Positions 35,091 through 45,743 of a stretch of DNA of 46,338 nucleotides are shown in pieces. Numbering within the stretch: position 1 is the first letter of the stretch; each line of letters starts with the position of its first letter. Origin of the DNA: Klebsiella pneumoniae. GTDB lineage: Bacteria; Pseudomonadota; Gammaproteobacteria; Pseudomonadales; Pseudohongiellaceae. The stretch covers positions 1 to 46,338 of the forward strand of contig CAMDML010000019.1 in the NCBI GenBank assembly GCA_945902215.1. Direction: 5' to 3'. The notes under the pieces were generated by a model. The model made no database searches. It saw only the letters and a list, made by a program, of their open reading frames with translations, and was not told the origin of the DNA. A program made the position numbers and the translations under genes.

Positions 35091-37814
35091 CTACATGCGG
35101 TTACGCGGATCGTTCGGTGCACGGCGGCGTTCGCGTGGCGCTATTTCTGTTGCCATCGGTGCAGGTGCCGGAGTTGGTGCAACCGGTACTTTCACCGGCG
35201 CGGCTTCTACTGGTGTGGCAACGACTACTTCCACCACCGGCACAGGATCTGCGGTAAAGCTGGCCTGCGGGACACTGTTACTGCTGGCGTCTTCCATCAT
35301 GCTGGTAACCGCTTCAGGCAAGACGAAGGGTTCTTCGAGCGTGTCCACAGTAATTGCAGTCGGTATTGGATCTGCCTCGGGGCCTGTATCTATCACGGTG
35401 AATTCAGGCAGCACCAGTGGCGTTGAGGCTTCCTCATAGGCCATGGTGTCTGTCACAAGACTCGCCTGAGTGAACTCGCTACTGAGCGATGAACCAGTGA
35501 AATCAGCAGTAGCTAGCGGAGCAACACCGCTGTCGCTTGTAACTTCTTCGGTACGCGTAAACGGCTGGGCCATACCGGTATCGGTCGCTACATTGCCTTC
35601 AAGTTGCAGATCTTCGCGCGAACCACGCTGGCGCTGACGCGGCGGACGGCCGCGTTTGTCTGCAGGACGTTTGCCGGCACGGGGATTGTTATCACCGCTA
35701 GTTGCTGCCTGTTCAAAACTGTCAGTAACAGCTTCAACGGTCTCGGGTGCCTGTGAATCCTGCGGTATGGGTGCCTGTGGACTGTCACTACGCTCGCCAC
35801 GTTCACCACGATTGCGGTTCTTGCCACCACGACGGCGACGGCTGCCTTCCTTGCGTGCCTGTTGCGTATCATCTTCACCGGGAGCGCCAGCGGCGTCTCC
35901 ACTCGTGACTGGGGGAACCTTGTTCGCTGAATCTGCTACCGGGCGGTTACGGTCGCGACCATCGCGGCTTTCACCACGATCACCACGATTTTCTCCCCGT
36001 CCTTCACCACCGCGGCCATCCCGATCACGTTCGTGCCGACGCTTGCCGCCCTGGCGTTCGTGGCGCCTGCCATCACGTGCAGGCTGGTTGGCTGTGGCGG
36101 GTTTTGGCGCTGCAGCAACAGGTTCGTCATCACCGATCCCAAAGATGGAAAAGAGAGCACCCATAAAACCACGTTTCTTGGCAGCAGGCGCAGCGGCGGC
36201 AGGGGCTGCCACCACTGGCGGCGGTGCCGCATGCAGACGGGACGTTTGCACGGCGGGCACATCAGCCACAACCGGCGGACGCGGCTTGTGTTCCTCGATA
36301 ACGACAACATCTTCATCGGGTTCAATCTCGTAGCTGCGCTCAGTGGATTCGCTGGTGCTGCTCTGGATGTCGTAATGCGGAGTTTCGATATGCTGGTTGG
36401 GCACAATCATCACGCGCTTGTGGCTCTGCGTTTCAATCGCGATGATTTCGGTGCGCTTCTCGTTGAGAAGGTAAGAGGCAACGCTGACCGGCACAATGGC
36501 GCGCACTTCGCGGTTGTTGCTCTTGTTAGATTCTTCCTGAATCAGGCGCAGGATCGACAGCGATAACGATTCAATATCACGAATGCTGCCCTGACCATTG
36601 CAGCGCGGGCATACCGTAGCGGTAGTTTCGCCTAATGAGGGACGCAGTCTTTGCCGCGACATTTCCAGCAAGCCGAAGCGCGAAATCTTGCCGACCTGGA
36701 CACGGGCGCGGTCCACTTCCAGCGCATCACGCATACGGTTTTCAACATCGCGCTGGTTCTTCTGCGACATCATGTCGATGAAATCGATGACAATCAGGCC
36801 GCCCATGTCACGCAAGCGCAACTGCCGGGCAATTTCATCGGCCGCTTCGAGGTTGGTCATCAAGGCAGTTTCTTCGATGTCCGAACCTTTGGTAGCGCGC
36901 GAAGAGTTGATGTCGATTGACACCAGTGCTTCAGTGGGGTCGATCACGATGGAGCCGCCGGAGGGCAGTTTCACTTCACGCTGGAAGGCGCTCTCGATCT
37001 GGTTCTCGATCTGATAATTGGTGAACAGCGGGGTAGAGCCCTGGTACAACTTGATGCGGCTTTCGAACTGCGGCATCACCTGACGGACGAAGTTTACAGC
37101 GTCGTCAAACACAACCTGAGTGTCGAGAATGACCTCACCGATGTCCTGACGCAGGTAGTCGCGGATGGCGCGTAGCACCACGTTGCTTTCCTGGAACAGC
37201 AGGCAAGGAGCGTCATGTTCGCTGGAGGCCTTGGTGATCGCAGACCAGACCTGCAGCAGGTAGTTCATATCCCATTGCAACTCTTCAGACGCCCTGCCTA
37301 CGCCAGCGGTGCGGATGATGATGCCCATGCCGCTGGGGATTTCGAGCGAGTCCATCGCGTCCTTGAGGTCCGAGCGTTCGTCGCCCTCGATGCGACGCGA
37401 GATGCCACCCGCGCGCGGGTTGTTCGGCATCAGCACAAGATAGCGGCCGGCCAGACTGATCATGGTGGTCAGCGCTGCGCCCTTGTTGCCACGCTCTTCC
37501 TTTTCCACCTGGACGATGACTTCCGTGCCTTCGGCGATGAGGTCGCGAATATTGCCGCGGCTGTCGGAGGCGTTTTTGCGATAGTACTCACGGCCGATTT
37601 CCTTCAGCGGCAGAAAGCCGTGTCGGTCGGCGCCGTAGTTGACGAAGGCGGCTTCGAGGCTGGGTTCCAGACGGGTTATTCGGCCCTTGTAGATGTTGGC
37701 CTTTTTCTGGATGCGGTTGCGATTTTCAATATCGAGGTCGAACAGGCGCTGGCCGTCGACGAGGGCGACACGCAACTCTTCTTTTTGGGTTGCGTTAACG
37801 AGCATTCTTTTCAT
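35091..37814 (-). CDS. rne: Ribonuclease E
   Basis: This is the endoribonuclease central to mRNA decay and rRNA/tRNA processing, and the scaffold of the degradosome. The 907-residue protein starts [23 protein letters not shown] 37814 has AAGG six bases upstream and matches the E. coli start. The S1 domain, 5' sensor and RNase H/DNase-like domains follow. Catalytic aspartates are D301 (VSIDINSS) and D344 (VIDFIDMM), and the zinc link is CPRCNGQG. The second half is disordered and Arg/Glu/Asp-rich, then Pro/Ala/Val-rich, ending [11 protein letters not shown]. It is shorter than the E. coli enzyme (1061). An unusually long, hairpin-rich region lies upstream. Confidence 0.97.
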   Translation of the reverse strand: MKRMLVNATQKEELRVALVDGQRLFDLDIENRNRIQKKANIYKGRITRLEPSLEAAFVNYGADRHGFLPLKEIGREYYRKNASDSRGNIRDLIAEGTEVIVQVEKEERGNKGAALTTMISLAGRYLVLMPNNPRAGGISRRIEGDERSDLKDAMDSLEIPSGMGIIIRTAGVGRASEELQWDMNYLLQVWSAITKASSEHDAPCLLFQESNVVLRAIRDYLRQDIGEVILDTQVVFDDAVNFVRQVMPQFESRIKLYQGSTPLFTNYQIENQIESAFQREVKLPSGGSIVIDPTEALVSIDINSSRATKGSDIEETALMTNLEAADEIARQLRLRDMGGLIVIDFIDMMSQKNQRDVENRMRDALEVDRARVQVGKISRFGLLEMSRQRLRPSLGETTATVCPRCNGQGSIRDIESLSLSILRLIQEESNKSNNREVRAIVPVSVASYLLNEKRTEIIAIETQSHKRVMIVPNQHIETPHYDIQSSTSESTERSYEIEPDEDVVVIEEHKPRPPVVADVPAVQTSRLHAAPPPVVAAPAAAAPAAKKRGFMGALFSIFGIGDDEPVAAAPKPATANQPARDGRRHERQGGKRRHERDRDGRGGEGRGENRGDRGESRDGRDRNRPVADSANKVPPVTSGDAAGAPGEDDTQQARKEGSRRRRGGKNRNRGERGERSDSPQAPIPQDSQAPETVEAVTDSFEQAATSGDNNPRAGKRPADKRGRPPRQRQRGSREDLQLEGNVATDTGMAQPFTRTEEVTSDSGVAPLATADFTGSSLSSEFTQASLVTDTMAYEEASTPLVLPEFTVIDTGPEADPIPTAITVDTLEEPFVLPEAVTSMMEDASSNSVPQASFTADPVPVVEVVVATPVEAAPVKVPVAPTPAPAPMATEIAPRERRRAPNDPRNRM

Positions 37815-38042
37815 AGTTACCTTCATTCCGTTTCTAAGCGGTTTTTAAACCGGTTGGAAACCTGGTAACCAGATTCTAGAAATTAACTCAGGGTAAAGTC
37901 CTGATCTTTTGATTTATATAAATATTTTAAATCAATTACAGGGGAAGCCGTATTCTGCTGCAAACAAAACCGTTGGTGCTTATGCGTCTGCAAGGTTCAA
38001 GCCCTTGGGGTTCCGGTTCCTGAATGCTCTGCACTCAAGTCT

Positions 38043-38085
38043 GGAGCCCTCAGCCCCTGAGTGCCCTGCACTCAGGTTTAAAAAG
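38043..38085. repeat. REP-like palindrome, second copy, upstream of rne
   Basis: CCTGAGTGC (38056-38064) and GCACTCAGG (38068-38076) form a perfect nine-base-pair stem with a CCT loop. The 43-base unit is 36/43 identical to 5432-5474, including both flanks. The paired C-G to T-A difference in the stem keeps the pairing. Confidence 0.7.
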
Positions 38086-38496
38086 CTGCTATTCGGTTCT
38101 GTGAGCAGGTGTTTTTCACCTGTTCTGCACTCAGGCCTGCGCCTGACTGCCATCAATTTCTTTCTGGTTACCCGGTAGCTTCCCGGGCTTGGTTTAAGTC
38201 ATCCAGTTAACCGGCATCCTGTAATGGAAGCGGATGCTTTCACATGCTGGCGGTCGACTGCTTCTGAGCATTCAGCCTCTGAGTACTTTTAGGCTCTAGG
38301 AGCCCTGCACTCAGGTCTGAAAGGATCAGTCCGGCACGGTGTGCCGGTGCAGAGGGACTGCCGGTGTGGTCACGGAGGACTACATTTACTGCTTTCGTAC
38401 ACTGCGTTCAGTGGGGGATGAATATTCCTGTCGCGGGTGCAAGTGCAATGAATAAATGCGGATGCAATAGCCGGGGCAGGAGCGTCACCGGGCGGC

Positions 38497-38526
38497 AATA
38501 TAGCAGTAAACCCAAATAACAGTAAA
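38497..38526 (-). promoter_or_regulatory. Possible rne promoter
   Basis: On the minus strand, TTTACT (38526-38521) and TATATT (38502-38497) are 18 bases apart, matching sigma-70 boxes at 4/6 and 5/6. If used, the rne leader would be about 675 bases long. Other starts closer to the gene are possible. Confidence 0.3.
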
Positions 38527-38650
38527 CTTAAGTCCCTTCAAATATTTATCCCCTTTTCTTAAGTCCGGTTGTGGCTTTCCCGGGCGACCATTAGCTTGGG
38601 TTGTTATACTCGCGACCCGATTGCATTTATGGACCCCCAAAGGCCCCGTT

Positions 38651-39622
38651 TTGAACGAACCGATTAGCGCACGACAGGCTGACAAAAGTGCCGTCCAACT
38701 GCTGGAGGTTAGCGAACATCAGCAACAGCAGCGGCTGGACAACTTCCTCGTGGCCCGTCTCAAGGGCGTACCCAAGACCTTGATTTACCGGATCATTCGC
38801 AAGGGTGAGGTGCGGGTCAACGGCAAGCGTGCCAAGCCTGACCAGAAGCTGGAAACGGGTGACAAGGTCCGCGTCCCCCCTTTACGGCTGCCCTCGGCGA
38901 AAGAATTACACCAGCCCGGGGCCCAATTGCAGGCCCTGTTGAAGCATGCGGTACTGTTCGAGGATGACGCCGTGCTGGTCCTCAATAAACCCGCTGGCCT
39001 GTCAGTACATGGCGGCACCGGGGTCAAGCTGGGGCTGATCGAGGCCTTGCGCGCGATGTACCCGGAACTGCCGGGCCTTGAGCTGGTACACCGGCTCGAC
39101 AAGGGCACTTCCGGCTGCATTCTGTTGGCCAAGACCGGGCGCGCGCGCAAAGGCCTGACTGAAGCCTTCCGTGAGCATCAAGTGTTGAAGGTGTACCACG
39201 CCATCGTTGCCGGCGAGTGGCCGAAGCAGGTGAAGATAGTTGACGTCAGCTTGCAACGGCAGGCAGAGCGGGGCGGCGAACGCCGTGTCGAAATTGACGA
39301 AGATGGCAAGGAAGCGCGCACCGATTTCCGTATTGTGCAGCGTTTCGGCATGGCCACATTGGTCGAAGCCAAACCGCTGACGGGACGCACCCACCAGATC
39401 CGTGTACATGCCGCCTGGGCCGGTTGTCCTCTCGCCGGGGATGACAAATACAACAACAAGCACAGTAATGCAGCATTCGCCAAACTTGGGATCAAGCGCT
39501 TGTGCCTGCATGCTGCCGAGGTGCGTTTTCCTCACCCAGTGACCGGCAAGACTGTGCAAATCAAAGCGGACTACGACGCCGGGTTCAGTCAGGCGCTGAA
39601 GAGTCTGGCGCAAGCGGGTTGA
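38651..39622 (+). CDS. rluC: 23S rRNA pseudouridine synthase RluC
   Basis: This enzyme converts specific uridines of 23S rRNA to pseudouridine. The 323-residue protein has an S4 domain (QRLDNFLVARLKGVPKTLIY, then IRKGEVRVNGKR) and a RluA-type catalytic domain with ELVHRLDKGTSGCILLAK, whose Asp is catalytic, and PLTGRTHQIRVH. The start is uncertain: TTG 38651 is chosen because AAAGG (38639-38643) lies seven bases upstream, and no ATG occurs before the S4 domain in this frame. It is divergent from rne, as in E. coli. Its last 38 bases overlap the convergent maf gene. Confidence 0.93.
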   Translation: MNEPISARQADKSAVQLLEVSEHQQQQRLDNFLVARLKGVPKTLIYRIIRKGEVRVNGKRAKPDQKLETGDKVRVPPLRLPSAKELHQPGAQLQALLKHAVLFEDDAVLVLNKPAGLSVHGGTGVKLGLIEALRAMYPELPGLELVHRLDKGTSGCILLAKTGRARKGLTEAFREHQVLKVYHAIVAGEWPKQVKIVDVSLQRQAERGGERRVEIDEDGKEARTDFRIVQRFGMATLVEAKPLTGRTHQIRVHAAWAGCPLAGDDKYNNKHSNAAFAKLGIKRLCLHAAEVRFPHPVTGKTVQIKADYDAGFSQALKSLAQAG

Positions 39623-40184
39623 GCCCGGCCGTGCGCAACATGGCGCAGAGGTTAAGCAAAGGCAGTCCAATCAGACTGTTGAAATCCTGGCCTTCCAGTG
39701 CGCTGAACAGCGTAATCCCCAGCCCCTCCACCTTGAAACTCCCCGCGCAGTCGAAGGGTTGCTCCTGCTCCAGGTAATAAACAATTTCTGCTGCGCTTAG
39801 TTTCCGGAACTGCACCGTGTAAGTGTCGAGACTGTGCTGCCAGCGTTGGTTGCGGGCATCAAACAAGGCGAGTCCGGTATGAAACACAAGCGAACGGCCG
39901 CTGCAGGCCAGCAGTTGCGTTTTGGCGTTGGCGAAGTTGCCGGGCTTGCCGAGGATGCGTCCGTCGAGCGCGCAGGCTTGATCTGAACCGATGATCAAGG
40001 CCTCTGGGTAGGCGCCGCCCAGCGCCCGCGCTTTGGCAAGCGCAAGCCGTTCTACCAGTGCGCTCACCGTTTCACCCGGCAATGGCGTCTCGTCAATGTC
40101 AGGGCTGGCACAATGGAAGGGCAGGCGCAATTGTTCCAGCAATGCGCGCCGATACGGCGAGGATGAGGCGAGCACAAGTTGCAT
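39585..40184 (-). CDS. yceF: Maf-family nucleotide pyrophosphatase, YceF type
   Basis: This 199-residue house-cleaning enzyme hydrolyses modified nucleoside triphosphates; the E. coli YceF relative prefers m7GTP. Motifs are LVLASSSPYRRALLEQL, DIDETPLPGE, LIIGSDQACALDGRILGKPG and CAGSFKVEGLGITLF. The FKVEGLGI form, rather than KAGAYGIQG, supports the YceF subgroup. It sits next to rluC as in E. coli but in the opposite direction, overlapping it by 38 bases at the 3' ends. Confidence 0.93.
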   Translation of the reverse strand: MQLVLASSSPYRRALLEQLRLPFHCASPDIDETPLPGETVSALVERLALAKARALGGAYPEALIIGSDQACALDGRILGKPGNFANAKTQLLACSGRSLVFHTGLALFDARNQRWQHSLDTYTVQFRKLSAAEIVYYLEQEQPFDCAGSFKVEGLGITLFSALEGQDFNSLIGLPLLNLCAMLRTAGLNPLAPDSSAPD

Positions 40185-40272
40185 GGAGACTCCTTATGGA
40201 AACTCGTGTCACTTTAGCGCAAGCCCACTTTGGCGCAAGCGAAAGGACAATGCAGGCAGGTCCTTCTGAATC

Positions 40273-40302
40273 CGGATTGCATGTGTGCGGATTGCATGTA
40301 TG
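40273..40302. repeat. Tandem 15-base repeat between maf and nlpD
   Basis: CGGATTGCATGTGTG (40273-40287) is followed directly by CGGATTGCATGTATG (40288-40302), 14 of 15 identical. It lies in the 199-base divergent spacer, where GCGCAAGC also occurs twice (near 40216 and 40233). It may be a binding-site array or replication slippage. Confidence 0.6.
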
Positions 40303-40383
40303 CCGCAGCTATACGCTGACAAGGGCGGCCTTATGCTTTAACCTCTGTGCCAGTCAAACCCTGCCTTAACCGTTTAACGCCTC

Positions 40384-41298
40384 ATGCCCAGATTGCTTGC
40401 CGCGAGTTTGCTTTTTTTTGGAGTTCTGCTGAGTGCATGCAGCAGCCGCTATTCGGCACCGGTGGACGATTTGGATGAAACGCCGCGCTTCGTCGACAGC
40501 GGTCGTACGCACCGGGTCAATGATGGCGAAACGCTCTATGTAGTAGCGTGGATGTACGACCTCGATTTTGCCGCCCTGGCCCGCGCCAATAATCTGCGCG
40601 AACCTTATGCGATTGCGCCGGGACAGATTCTGTCCGTTGATTTGCGCGGCACGCCGCAAACCCAAAGGGGGGTAGTTGGTACTGCCACCACCACGGCAGT
40701 GGCAGTGACGACAGGTATTCAGCGGGCACCGCTTGAATCCACGCCCATTACCCGCCAAGCGCTGCCGCCGGCGGCTCCAGCGTCTCAAGGGGTTCCGGAA
40801 TCCCAGACGCCTGCTTCTACACCGCCGCCAGCCAGCACTGAACCTTTGCCGGCTCGCACCTTGCCTCCGCCTGCCGCCACGACGCCAGAGGTGGAGCCAT
40901 CCCCGTTACCACCCTTGGCGGAAGAGCCTATCCGTTGGGACTGGCCCGCACGAGGCAACATTATTGGCCGCTATTCCAGCACTGATCCGGACGGCAAGGG
41001 CATCAAGCTGGGCGGCAGTGAAGGTGAAACGGTCATGGCTGCCGCCGATGGTGAAGTCGTCTACGCCGGCAACGGCCTTTTACGTTACGGGGAACTTGTG
41101 ATCCTCAAGCATAACGAGCGTTTTCTGAGCGCCTATGCGCACAACAAGGTGATTACCGTAAAAGAAGGTGACCGAGTTACCCGCGGCCAGCAGATTGCTC
41201 ACCTCGGCTCCACCGGCATCGATCGCGACATGCTGCATTTCGAGATTCGGCAGGACGGGAAGCCGGTAGATCCTCTTCAGTATTTGCCGCCACGCTGA
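40384..41298 (+). CDS. nlpD: Lipoprotein NlpD, LysM plus LytM domains
   Basis: This outer-membrane lipoprotein activates cell-wall amidases (AmiC in E. coli) during cell separation. The 304-residue protein has a lipobox LSAC with Cys19, a LysM domain (HRVNDGETLYVVAWMYDLD, then ANNLREPYAIAPGQ), and a Pro/Ala/Thr-rich linker (about residues 95-185). A C-terminal M23/LytM domain follows (GETVMAAADGEVVYAG; LHFEIRQDGKPVDP). The first zinc-ligand site of active M23 enzymes is missing, as expected for an activator. It precedes rpoS, whose main promoter lies inside nlpD in other gammaproteobacteria. Confidence 0.93.
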   Translation: MPRLLAASLLFFGVLLSACSSRYSAPVDDLDETPRFVDSGRTHRVNDGETLYVVAWMYDLDFAALARANNLREPYAIAPGQILSVDLRGTPQTQRGVVGTATTTAVAVTTGIQRAPLESTPITRQALPPAAPASQGVPESQTPASTPPPASTEPLPARTLPPPAATTPEVEPSPLPPLAEEPIRWDWPARGNIIGRYSSTDPDGKGIKLGGSEGETVMAAADGEVVYAGNGLLRYGELVILKHNERFLSAYAHNKVITVKEGDRVTRGQQIAHLGSTGIDRDMLHFEIRQDGKPVDPLQYLPPR

Positions 41299-41495
41299 CA
41301 GCGAAAATTTCCAGGTGGAAATTCCGGAAAATTTTTCAGCCTGTACTATACTGCGGCAGTTGTCAGTGCTTTTCTGGCAACAATAAAACCAGCGGTTTTC
41401 CGGCTGAAAACTGGTATTTTTCCGGTAGCAGCTTGGCCAAAAACAATAACAACCGGTTGATGGATAGCATGCTTTGCATGCAAAAGGACTTTCCC
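41299..41495 (+). promoter_or_regulatory. rpoS leader with AU-rich hairpins
   Basis: The 197 bases between nlpD and rpoS hold AATTTCC-AGGT-GGAAATT (41306-41323) and an overlapping alternative partner TTCCGG/AAAATTTTT further on. There is also GTTTTC-CGGCT-GAAAAC (41395-41411). TATACT (41347-41352) is a possible -10 without a good -35. Structured leaders control rpoS translation in related bacteria; whether these do is inference. Confidence 0.45.
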
Positions 41496-42497
41496 ATGAC
41501 GTCATTGCGTGGTCCATATGCCAGTAGCGGCAATTTTCCTGAAGACCAGGTAGTAGAAGATGGCGGCGCGGTGTATCAAAGCATGGCCGCGCGTGATGAA
41601 GCGGGTGTTGCCGATCCCTTCGAAGCATCCGGTGAAGGTGAGGCAGAGGCAAAACCTGCACTGCAGTCATTAGATCCCACCACGCTGTATCTCAATGAAA
41701 TCGGCTACACAGCCCTGCTCAATGCCGAGCAAGAAGTCACGCTGGCACGCGAAGCGCTGCGGGGTAATGCTCGCAGCAGAAAGCAGATGATTGAAGCGAA
41801 CCTGCGGCTGGTCGTGGCTATTGCGAAACGTTACCAGCATCGTGGCCTGAGTTTGGCTGACTTGATCGCCGAAGGTAACATTGGCTTGATTCGCGCGGTT
41901 GAGAAATTTGATCCTGAGCTTGGTTTCCGTTTTTCCACCTATGCCACGTGGTGGATCAAGCAGACCATTGATCGTGCGCTGATGAACCAGGCCCGCATAA
42001 TCCGTTTGCCCATCCATGTGTTGAAGGATCTTGGTGTGTGTCTCAGGGCACTCGACCTGCTTCGCGAAGAACTGGGTCGCGACCCGTCACCGAAGGAAAT
42101 CGCCAAGCACATCGACAAGCCAGTGCGAACGGTGGAGCGGCTGCTGCAATCCAATACCAAGATCTATTCTGCCAATGCGGCGCTGCCCGATGCCACCGAC
42201 AGCACTTTCATGGACAACCTGCCGGATGAAACTCATTGCGATCCGCAGGAGATTCTGCAAGAACAAGACCTGCAGGAGAGTATAGAGCAGTGGCTCGGGC
42301 GTTTGTCTGCCAAACACAGTGAAGTTCTCACCCGGCGTTTCGGCTTGCGTGGCCACGATGGAGGTACGTTGGAAGAAGTCGGCAGGGAAATCGGTCTTAC
42401 CCGGGAGCGGGTGCGCCAGATTCAGATCGAGGCGCTCGACAAGTTGCGCCGTATGATGGAGCGCGATGGTTTTTCTGCGGGTTGTCTGAAGGACTGA
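41496..42497 (+). CDS. rpoS: RNA polymerase sigma factor RpoS
   Basis: This is the stationary-phase and general-stress sigma factor. The 333-residue protein has region 1.2 (LYLNEIGYTALLNAEQEVTL) and region 2 (IEANLRLVVAIAKRY, then GFRFSTYATWWIKQTIDRAL). Region 3 follows, and region 4 carries the helix-turn-helix (TLEEVGREIGLTRERVRQIQ). ATG 41496 is chosen because AAGGA (41484-41488) lies seven bases upstream; four earlier in-frame candidates lack such a site. The length matches E. coli RpoS (330). The order nlpD-rpoS-fdxA-mutS is also that of Pseudomonas. Confidence 0.96.
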   Translation: MTSLRGPYASSGNFPEDQVVEDGGAVYQSMAARDEAGVADPFEASGEGEAEAKPALQSLDPTTLYLNEIGYTALLNAEQEVTLAREALRGNARSRKQMIEANLRLVVAIAKRYQHRGLSLADLIAEGNIGLIRAVEKFDPELGFRFSTYATWWIKQTIDRALMNQARIIRLPIHVLKDLGVCLRALDLLREELGRDPSPKEIAKHIDKPVRTVERLLQSNTKIYSANAALPDATDSTFMDNLPDETHCDPQEILQEQDLQESIEQWLGRLSAKHSEVLTRRFGLRGHDGGTLEEVGREIGLTRERVRQIQIEALDKLRRMMERDGFSAGCLKD

Positions 42498-42509
42498 ACG
42501 TACAAAGGT

Positions 42510-42524
42510 AGCGCCCGCGGCGCT
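42510..42524. terminator. Hairpin after rpoS
   Basis: AGCGCC-CGC-GGCGCT is a perfect six-base-pair hairpin 13 bases after the rpoS stop, between convergent rpoS and fdxA. It has no T-run. The same core with similar 3' flank (TCGnAGCnAAC-like) follows yceI at 34959-34983. Confidence 0.4.
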
Positions 42525-42580
42525 CGAAGCAACCGTGCAAAAATCGGCGCCAATTTCTTTCCGGTGGCCCTATGCCCGGT

Positions 42581-42922
42581 TCATGAAGAGGTTGGCCAGT
42601 CGCGTTCGAGGTATTGTTTCTTGTTTTCGACGCCGTCCCATTCCTCGGCATCGGGAAAGCCGGGTTTTATTTCGGTGATGTTGGGCCAGGATTTGGCGAG
42701 TTCGGCGTTGAGTGCGATGAACTCCACCTGAGCATCAGGTACTTCGTCCTCGGCAAAGATCGCACCCACCGGGCACTCGGGTTCGCACAGGGCGCAGTCG
42801 ATGCACTCGTCAGGGTTAATGACCAGCATGTTGGGGCCTTCGTAGAAACAATCCACCGGGCATACTTCGACACAGTCGGTAAGTTTGCACTTGATGCAGT
42901 TTTCGCCAACGATGAAAGTCAT
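42581..42922 (-). CDS. fdxA: Seven-iron ferredoxin FdxA
   Basis: This 113-residue ferredoxin carries one 3Fe-4S and one 4Fe-4S cluster, like Azotobacter ferredoxin I. Cysteine ligands are in [17 protein letters not shown] and [16 protein letters not shown]. The C-terminal extension with [20 protein letters not shown] is typical of this class. It acts as a low-potential electron carrier; redox regulation is known in relatives. It lies between rpoS and mutS as in Pseudomonas, 93 bases downstream of mutS. Confidence 0.96.
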   Translation of the reverse strand: MTFIVGENCIKCKLTDCVEVCPVDCFYEGPNMLVINPDECIDCALCEPECPVGAIFAEDEVPDAQVEFIALNAELAKSWPNITEIKPGFPDAEEWDGVENKKQYLERDWPTSS

Positions 42923-43015
42923 GGTGTGTACTCCTCATTCTCTTGCTTGCTGCTAAACCGGAAACCGCCGGGGTTCGGCGCGGCGCGGCATTCTAGCAGC
43001 ATTATAGGAGCCATT

Positions 43016-45604
43016 TCAGCCCTTGCGACGCAGTTCCTTGAGCCGGTACAGCAGTTCCTGGGCTTGCCGCGGACTGAGCTGGTCCGGATCAGTGGCATCC
43101 AGAATGTCGAGCGCCGGATGACCGGGCAGTGAGGCAAACAGATCGTTCTGCACAACCTGCTGTTGGGCCGCGAGCCCGCTCTTGAAACCTTCGTCTTTTT
43201 CCAGTTGCTGCAACTTGCCGCGCGCCTGCTGGATCACTTTGCGCGGGATACCGGCAAGCTGCGCCACCTGCAGGCCGTAGCTCTGGTTCGCCGGCCCCGG
43301 CTTTACTGCATGCAGGAACACGATGCCGTCGCCGTGTTCGGCGGCATCGAGATGTACGTTCTGCACGCCGGGATAATCATCGGGCAGTGCGGTCAGCTCG
43401 AAGTAGTGAGTGGCAAACAGGGTGAGGGCCTGGATTTCAGTCGCGATATACACCGCGCTTGCCCAAGCCAGTGCCAGACCGTCGAAGGTGCTGGTGCCGC
43501 GCCCGATCTCGTCCATCAATACCAAGCTGTTGCGCGTTGCGTTATGCAGGATATTCGCAGTCTCGGTCATTTCCACCATGAAGGTCGAGCGACCGCCGGC
43601 GAGGTCGTCTGAAGAACCAATACGGGTGAAGATGCGGTCGATGGGCCCGATGCGTGCAGAGACTGCCGGCACAAAACAACCGGTATGCGCGAGTAGCACG
43701 ATGATTGCCGCTTGGCGCATGTAGGTGGATTTGCCGCCCATGTTCGGGCCGGTGACCACCAGCATCGTGGTGTCGCTGTCGAGGTGAAGATCATTGGCAA
43801 CAAAGGGCTCGCTGGTGACCTGTTCCACCACCGGGTGACGGCCACCCACGATGTGGATACCGGTAGCATCAACGAGTTCCGGGCAGCGGAGATCAAGCAC
43901 CAGTGCGCGTTCCGCGAAATTCGCCAGCACATCCAACTCGGCGAGGCTGTAGGCACTCTGTTGCAGTGGCGCGAGTTCCAGCAGCAAGGCGTCGAGTAGA
44001 GCGTCATACAGATGCTTCTCGCGTGCCAGCGCCTTGCTGTTGGCGCTCAGTACCTTGTCCTCGAATTCCTTCAACTCGGGCGTGATGTAGCGTTCGGCAT
44101 TCTTCAACGTTTGCCGGCGGATGAAATGTGCGGGCACGGTTTCAGACTGCAGGCGGCTGAGTTCAATGTAGTAGCCGCTCACGCGGTTGTAGCCGACTTT
44201 TAACGTGGACAATCCGGTACGTGCTTTTTCCTGTTCTTCAAGACGGATCAGGAAGTCGCCGGCGTTGGTGCTGAGGTTGCGCAGTTCATCAAGCTCAGCA
44301 TCGTAGCCTTCAGCAATCACACCGCCTTCGCGCAGTACGACTGCCGGGTTTTCGACTATGGCGCGCTGCAGCAGGGCGGCGAGTTCCGGATATTCGCGTG
44401 CTTGTTGCGCCAAAGCCTTCAGCGGCGGCGAATCGATATCGGCCAGACGCTGTTGCAGTTCAGGCAGGCTGAACAGCGCATCACGCAAGCGGGCGAGATC
44501 ACGTGGGCGTGCAGAGCGCAGGGCAACACGGGACAGGATACGTTCGATGTCACCGATTTCTTTTAACAGAGGTTGCAATGTTTCATGACGATAACCCTGT
44601 TGCAGTGCGGCGACGGCTTCCTGCCGGGCAAGCAGAGTCTGCCGGTCGCGGATCGGCCGGTGCAGCCAGCGCCGTAACAGGCGGCTGCCCATGGGTGAGG
44701 TGCAGTGGTCGAACACCGAGGCCAGGGTATTGGCCGGCGTGCCGGCCAGGTTGATGTCGATTTCGAGGTTGCGGCGACTGATCGCGTCGAGAATCAGGCT
44801 GTCTTCGGCATTCTCCACGCGCAGGCTTTGGCAGTGGGCAAGTTCGTTGTGCTGGGTTTCGCGCGCGTAATTCAGTACACAACCGGCGGCGCGCAATGCA
44901 AGATGCAGATGCGCGCAACCGAAACCTTCCAAACCTTCAGTGCCGAACTGGCGGGTCAGGCTGCGCAGTGCAGTGTCGAGATCGAAGTCCCAGCCGGGCC
45001 TTTTGCGCAAACCGCGACGTTGTTCCAGCGCTGGCGGCAGCGGCAGTGAGTCTGCTATCAAGAGCTCGGCCGGATTGAGCCGGTTCAATTCCGCCAGCAT
45101 GCCGCTCTCGCTCGCGGTTTCGAGCACGATGAAACGACCGGAGCTGACATCGAGGGCTGCCAAACCGTACTTCTTGTTATCTCCGGGGCCCTCTTGTTGC
45201 CAGAGTGCTGCGAGCAGCTGATCCTGGTATTCCTTCAGCAGCGCTTCGTCGCTTAGTGTTCCGGGTGTGATGAGGCGCACGACCTTGCGTTCGACCGGTC
45301 CCTTGCTGGTTGCCGGGTCGCCGATCTGTTCGCAGATTGCCACTGACTCGCCGCTTTCAACGATTTTGACGAGATAACGATCGGCGGCATGGTAGGGAAT
45401 ACCACACATCGGAATCGGCGACCCGCCTGACTTGCCGCGCGCGGTCAGCGTGATACCCAGAATCCCGGAGGCCTTCACGGCATCATTGAAAAACAGTTCG
45501 TAGAAATCGCCCATCCGGTAAAACAACAGGACCGCGGGATACTCGGCCTTCATTGCCAGGTATTGCTGCATCATCGGGGTGTGCTGGGACGGGGAAGTGT
45601 TCAA
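43016..45604 (-). CDS. mutS: DNA mismatch repair protein MutS
   Basis: This is the mismatch-recognition ATPase that starts methyl-directed repair with MutL. The 862-residue protein has the mismatch-binding F34-x-E36 (GDFYELF), connector and clamp domains, Walker [15 protein letters not shown], Walker [18 protein letters not shown] and LFATHYFEL. The C-terminal part ends with [20 protein letters not shown]. The start is probably TTG 45604, giving [14 protein letters not shown] as in relatives; ATG 45574 would start at MMQQY. Neither has a good RBS. The length is close to E. coli MutS (853). Confidence 0.96.
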   Translation of the reverse strand: MNTSPSQHTPMMQQYLAMKAEYPAVLLFYRMGDFYELFFNDAVKASGILGITLTARGKSGGSPIPMCGIPYHAADRYLVKIVESGESVAICEQIGDPATSKGPVERKVVRLITPGTLSDEALLKEYQDQLLAALWQQEGPGDNKKYGLAALDVSSGRFIVLETASESGMLAELNRLNPAELLIADSLPLPPALEQRRGLRKRPGWDFDLDTALRSLTRQFGTEGLEGFGCAHLHLALRAAGCVLNYARETQHNELAHCQSLRVENAEDSLILDAISRRNLEIDINLAGTPANTLASVFDHCTSPMGSRLLRRWLHRPIRDRQTLLARQEAVAALQQGYRHETLQPLLKEIGDIERILSRVALRSARPRDLARLRDALFSLPELQQRLADIDSPPLKALAQQAREYPELAALLQRAIVENPAVVLREGGVIAEGYDAELDELRNLSTNAGDFLIRLEEQEKARTGLSTLKVGYNRVSGYYIELSRLQSETVPAHFIRRQTLKNAERYITPELKEFEDKVLSANSKALAREKHLYDALLDALLLELAPLQQSAYSLAELDVLANFAERALVLDLRCPELVDATGIHIVGGRHPVVEQVTSEPFVANDLHLDSDTTMLVVTGPNMGGKSTYMRQAAIIVLLAHTGCFVPAVSARIGPIDRIFTRIGSSDDLAGGRSTFMVEMTETANILHNATRNSLVLMDEIGRGTSTFDGLALAWASAVYIATEIQALTLFATHYFELTALPDDYPGVQNVHLDAAEHGDGIVFLHAVKPGPANQSYGLQVAQLAGIPRKVIQQARGKLQQLEKDEGFKSGLAAQQQVVQNDLFASLPGHPALDILDATDPDQLSPRQAQELLYRLKELRRKG

Positions 45605-45743
45605 GTGTTCGGGCTTTTTGACGGACTTTCGGAAGGCTTTGGATACTACCCCAAGCCTGTTGCTGCATCAAAGCAAGTGTTCCGCTGTTTGGCGCAAAAC
45701 GTCACCCCAAGTCGTCCCCTCAAGCTTCAACTGGAATTCCGGT

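Larger units (their letters stand above)
37815..38650. promoter_or_regulatory. Long structured intergenic region between rne and rluC
   Basis: These 836 bases contain no credible gene but many hairpins: GAGCAGGTG/CACCTGTTC with a TTTTT loop (38103-38125), the REP-like stem at 38056-38076, and CCGGCAC-GGT-GTGCCGG (38331-38347). Degenerate copies of the REP-like unit occur at 38020-38039, 38125-38135 and 38279-38315. Most of it would be the 5' leader of rne. In E. coli the rne leader is long and RNase E cuts it to control its own level; a similar role here is inference. A TATACT (38605-38610) may serve rluC. Confidence 0.6.

Noticed and set aside
37215-37868. 217-codon plus-strand frame under rne
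   Set aside because: It is antisense to the conserved S1 and catalytic part of RNase E.
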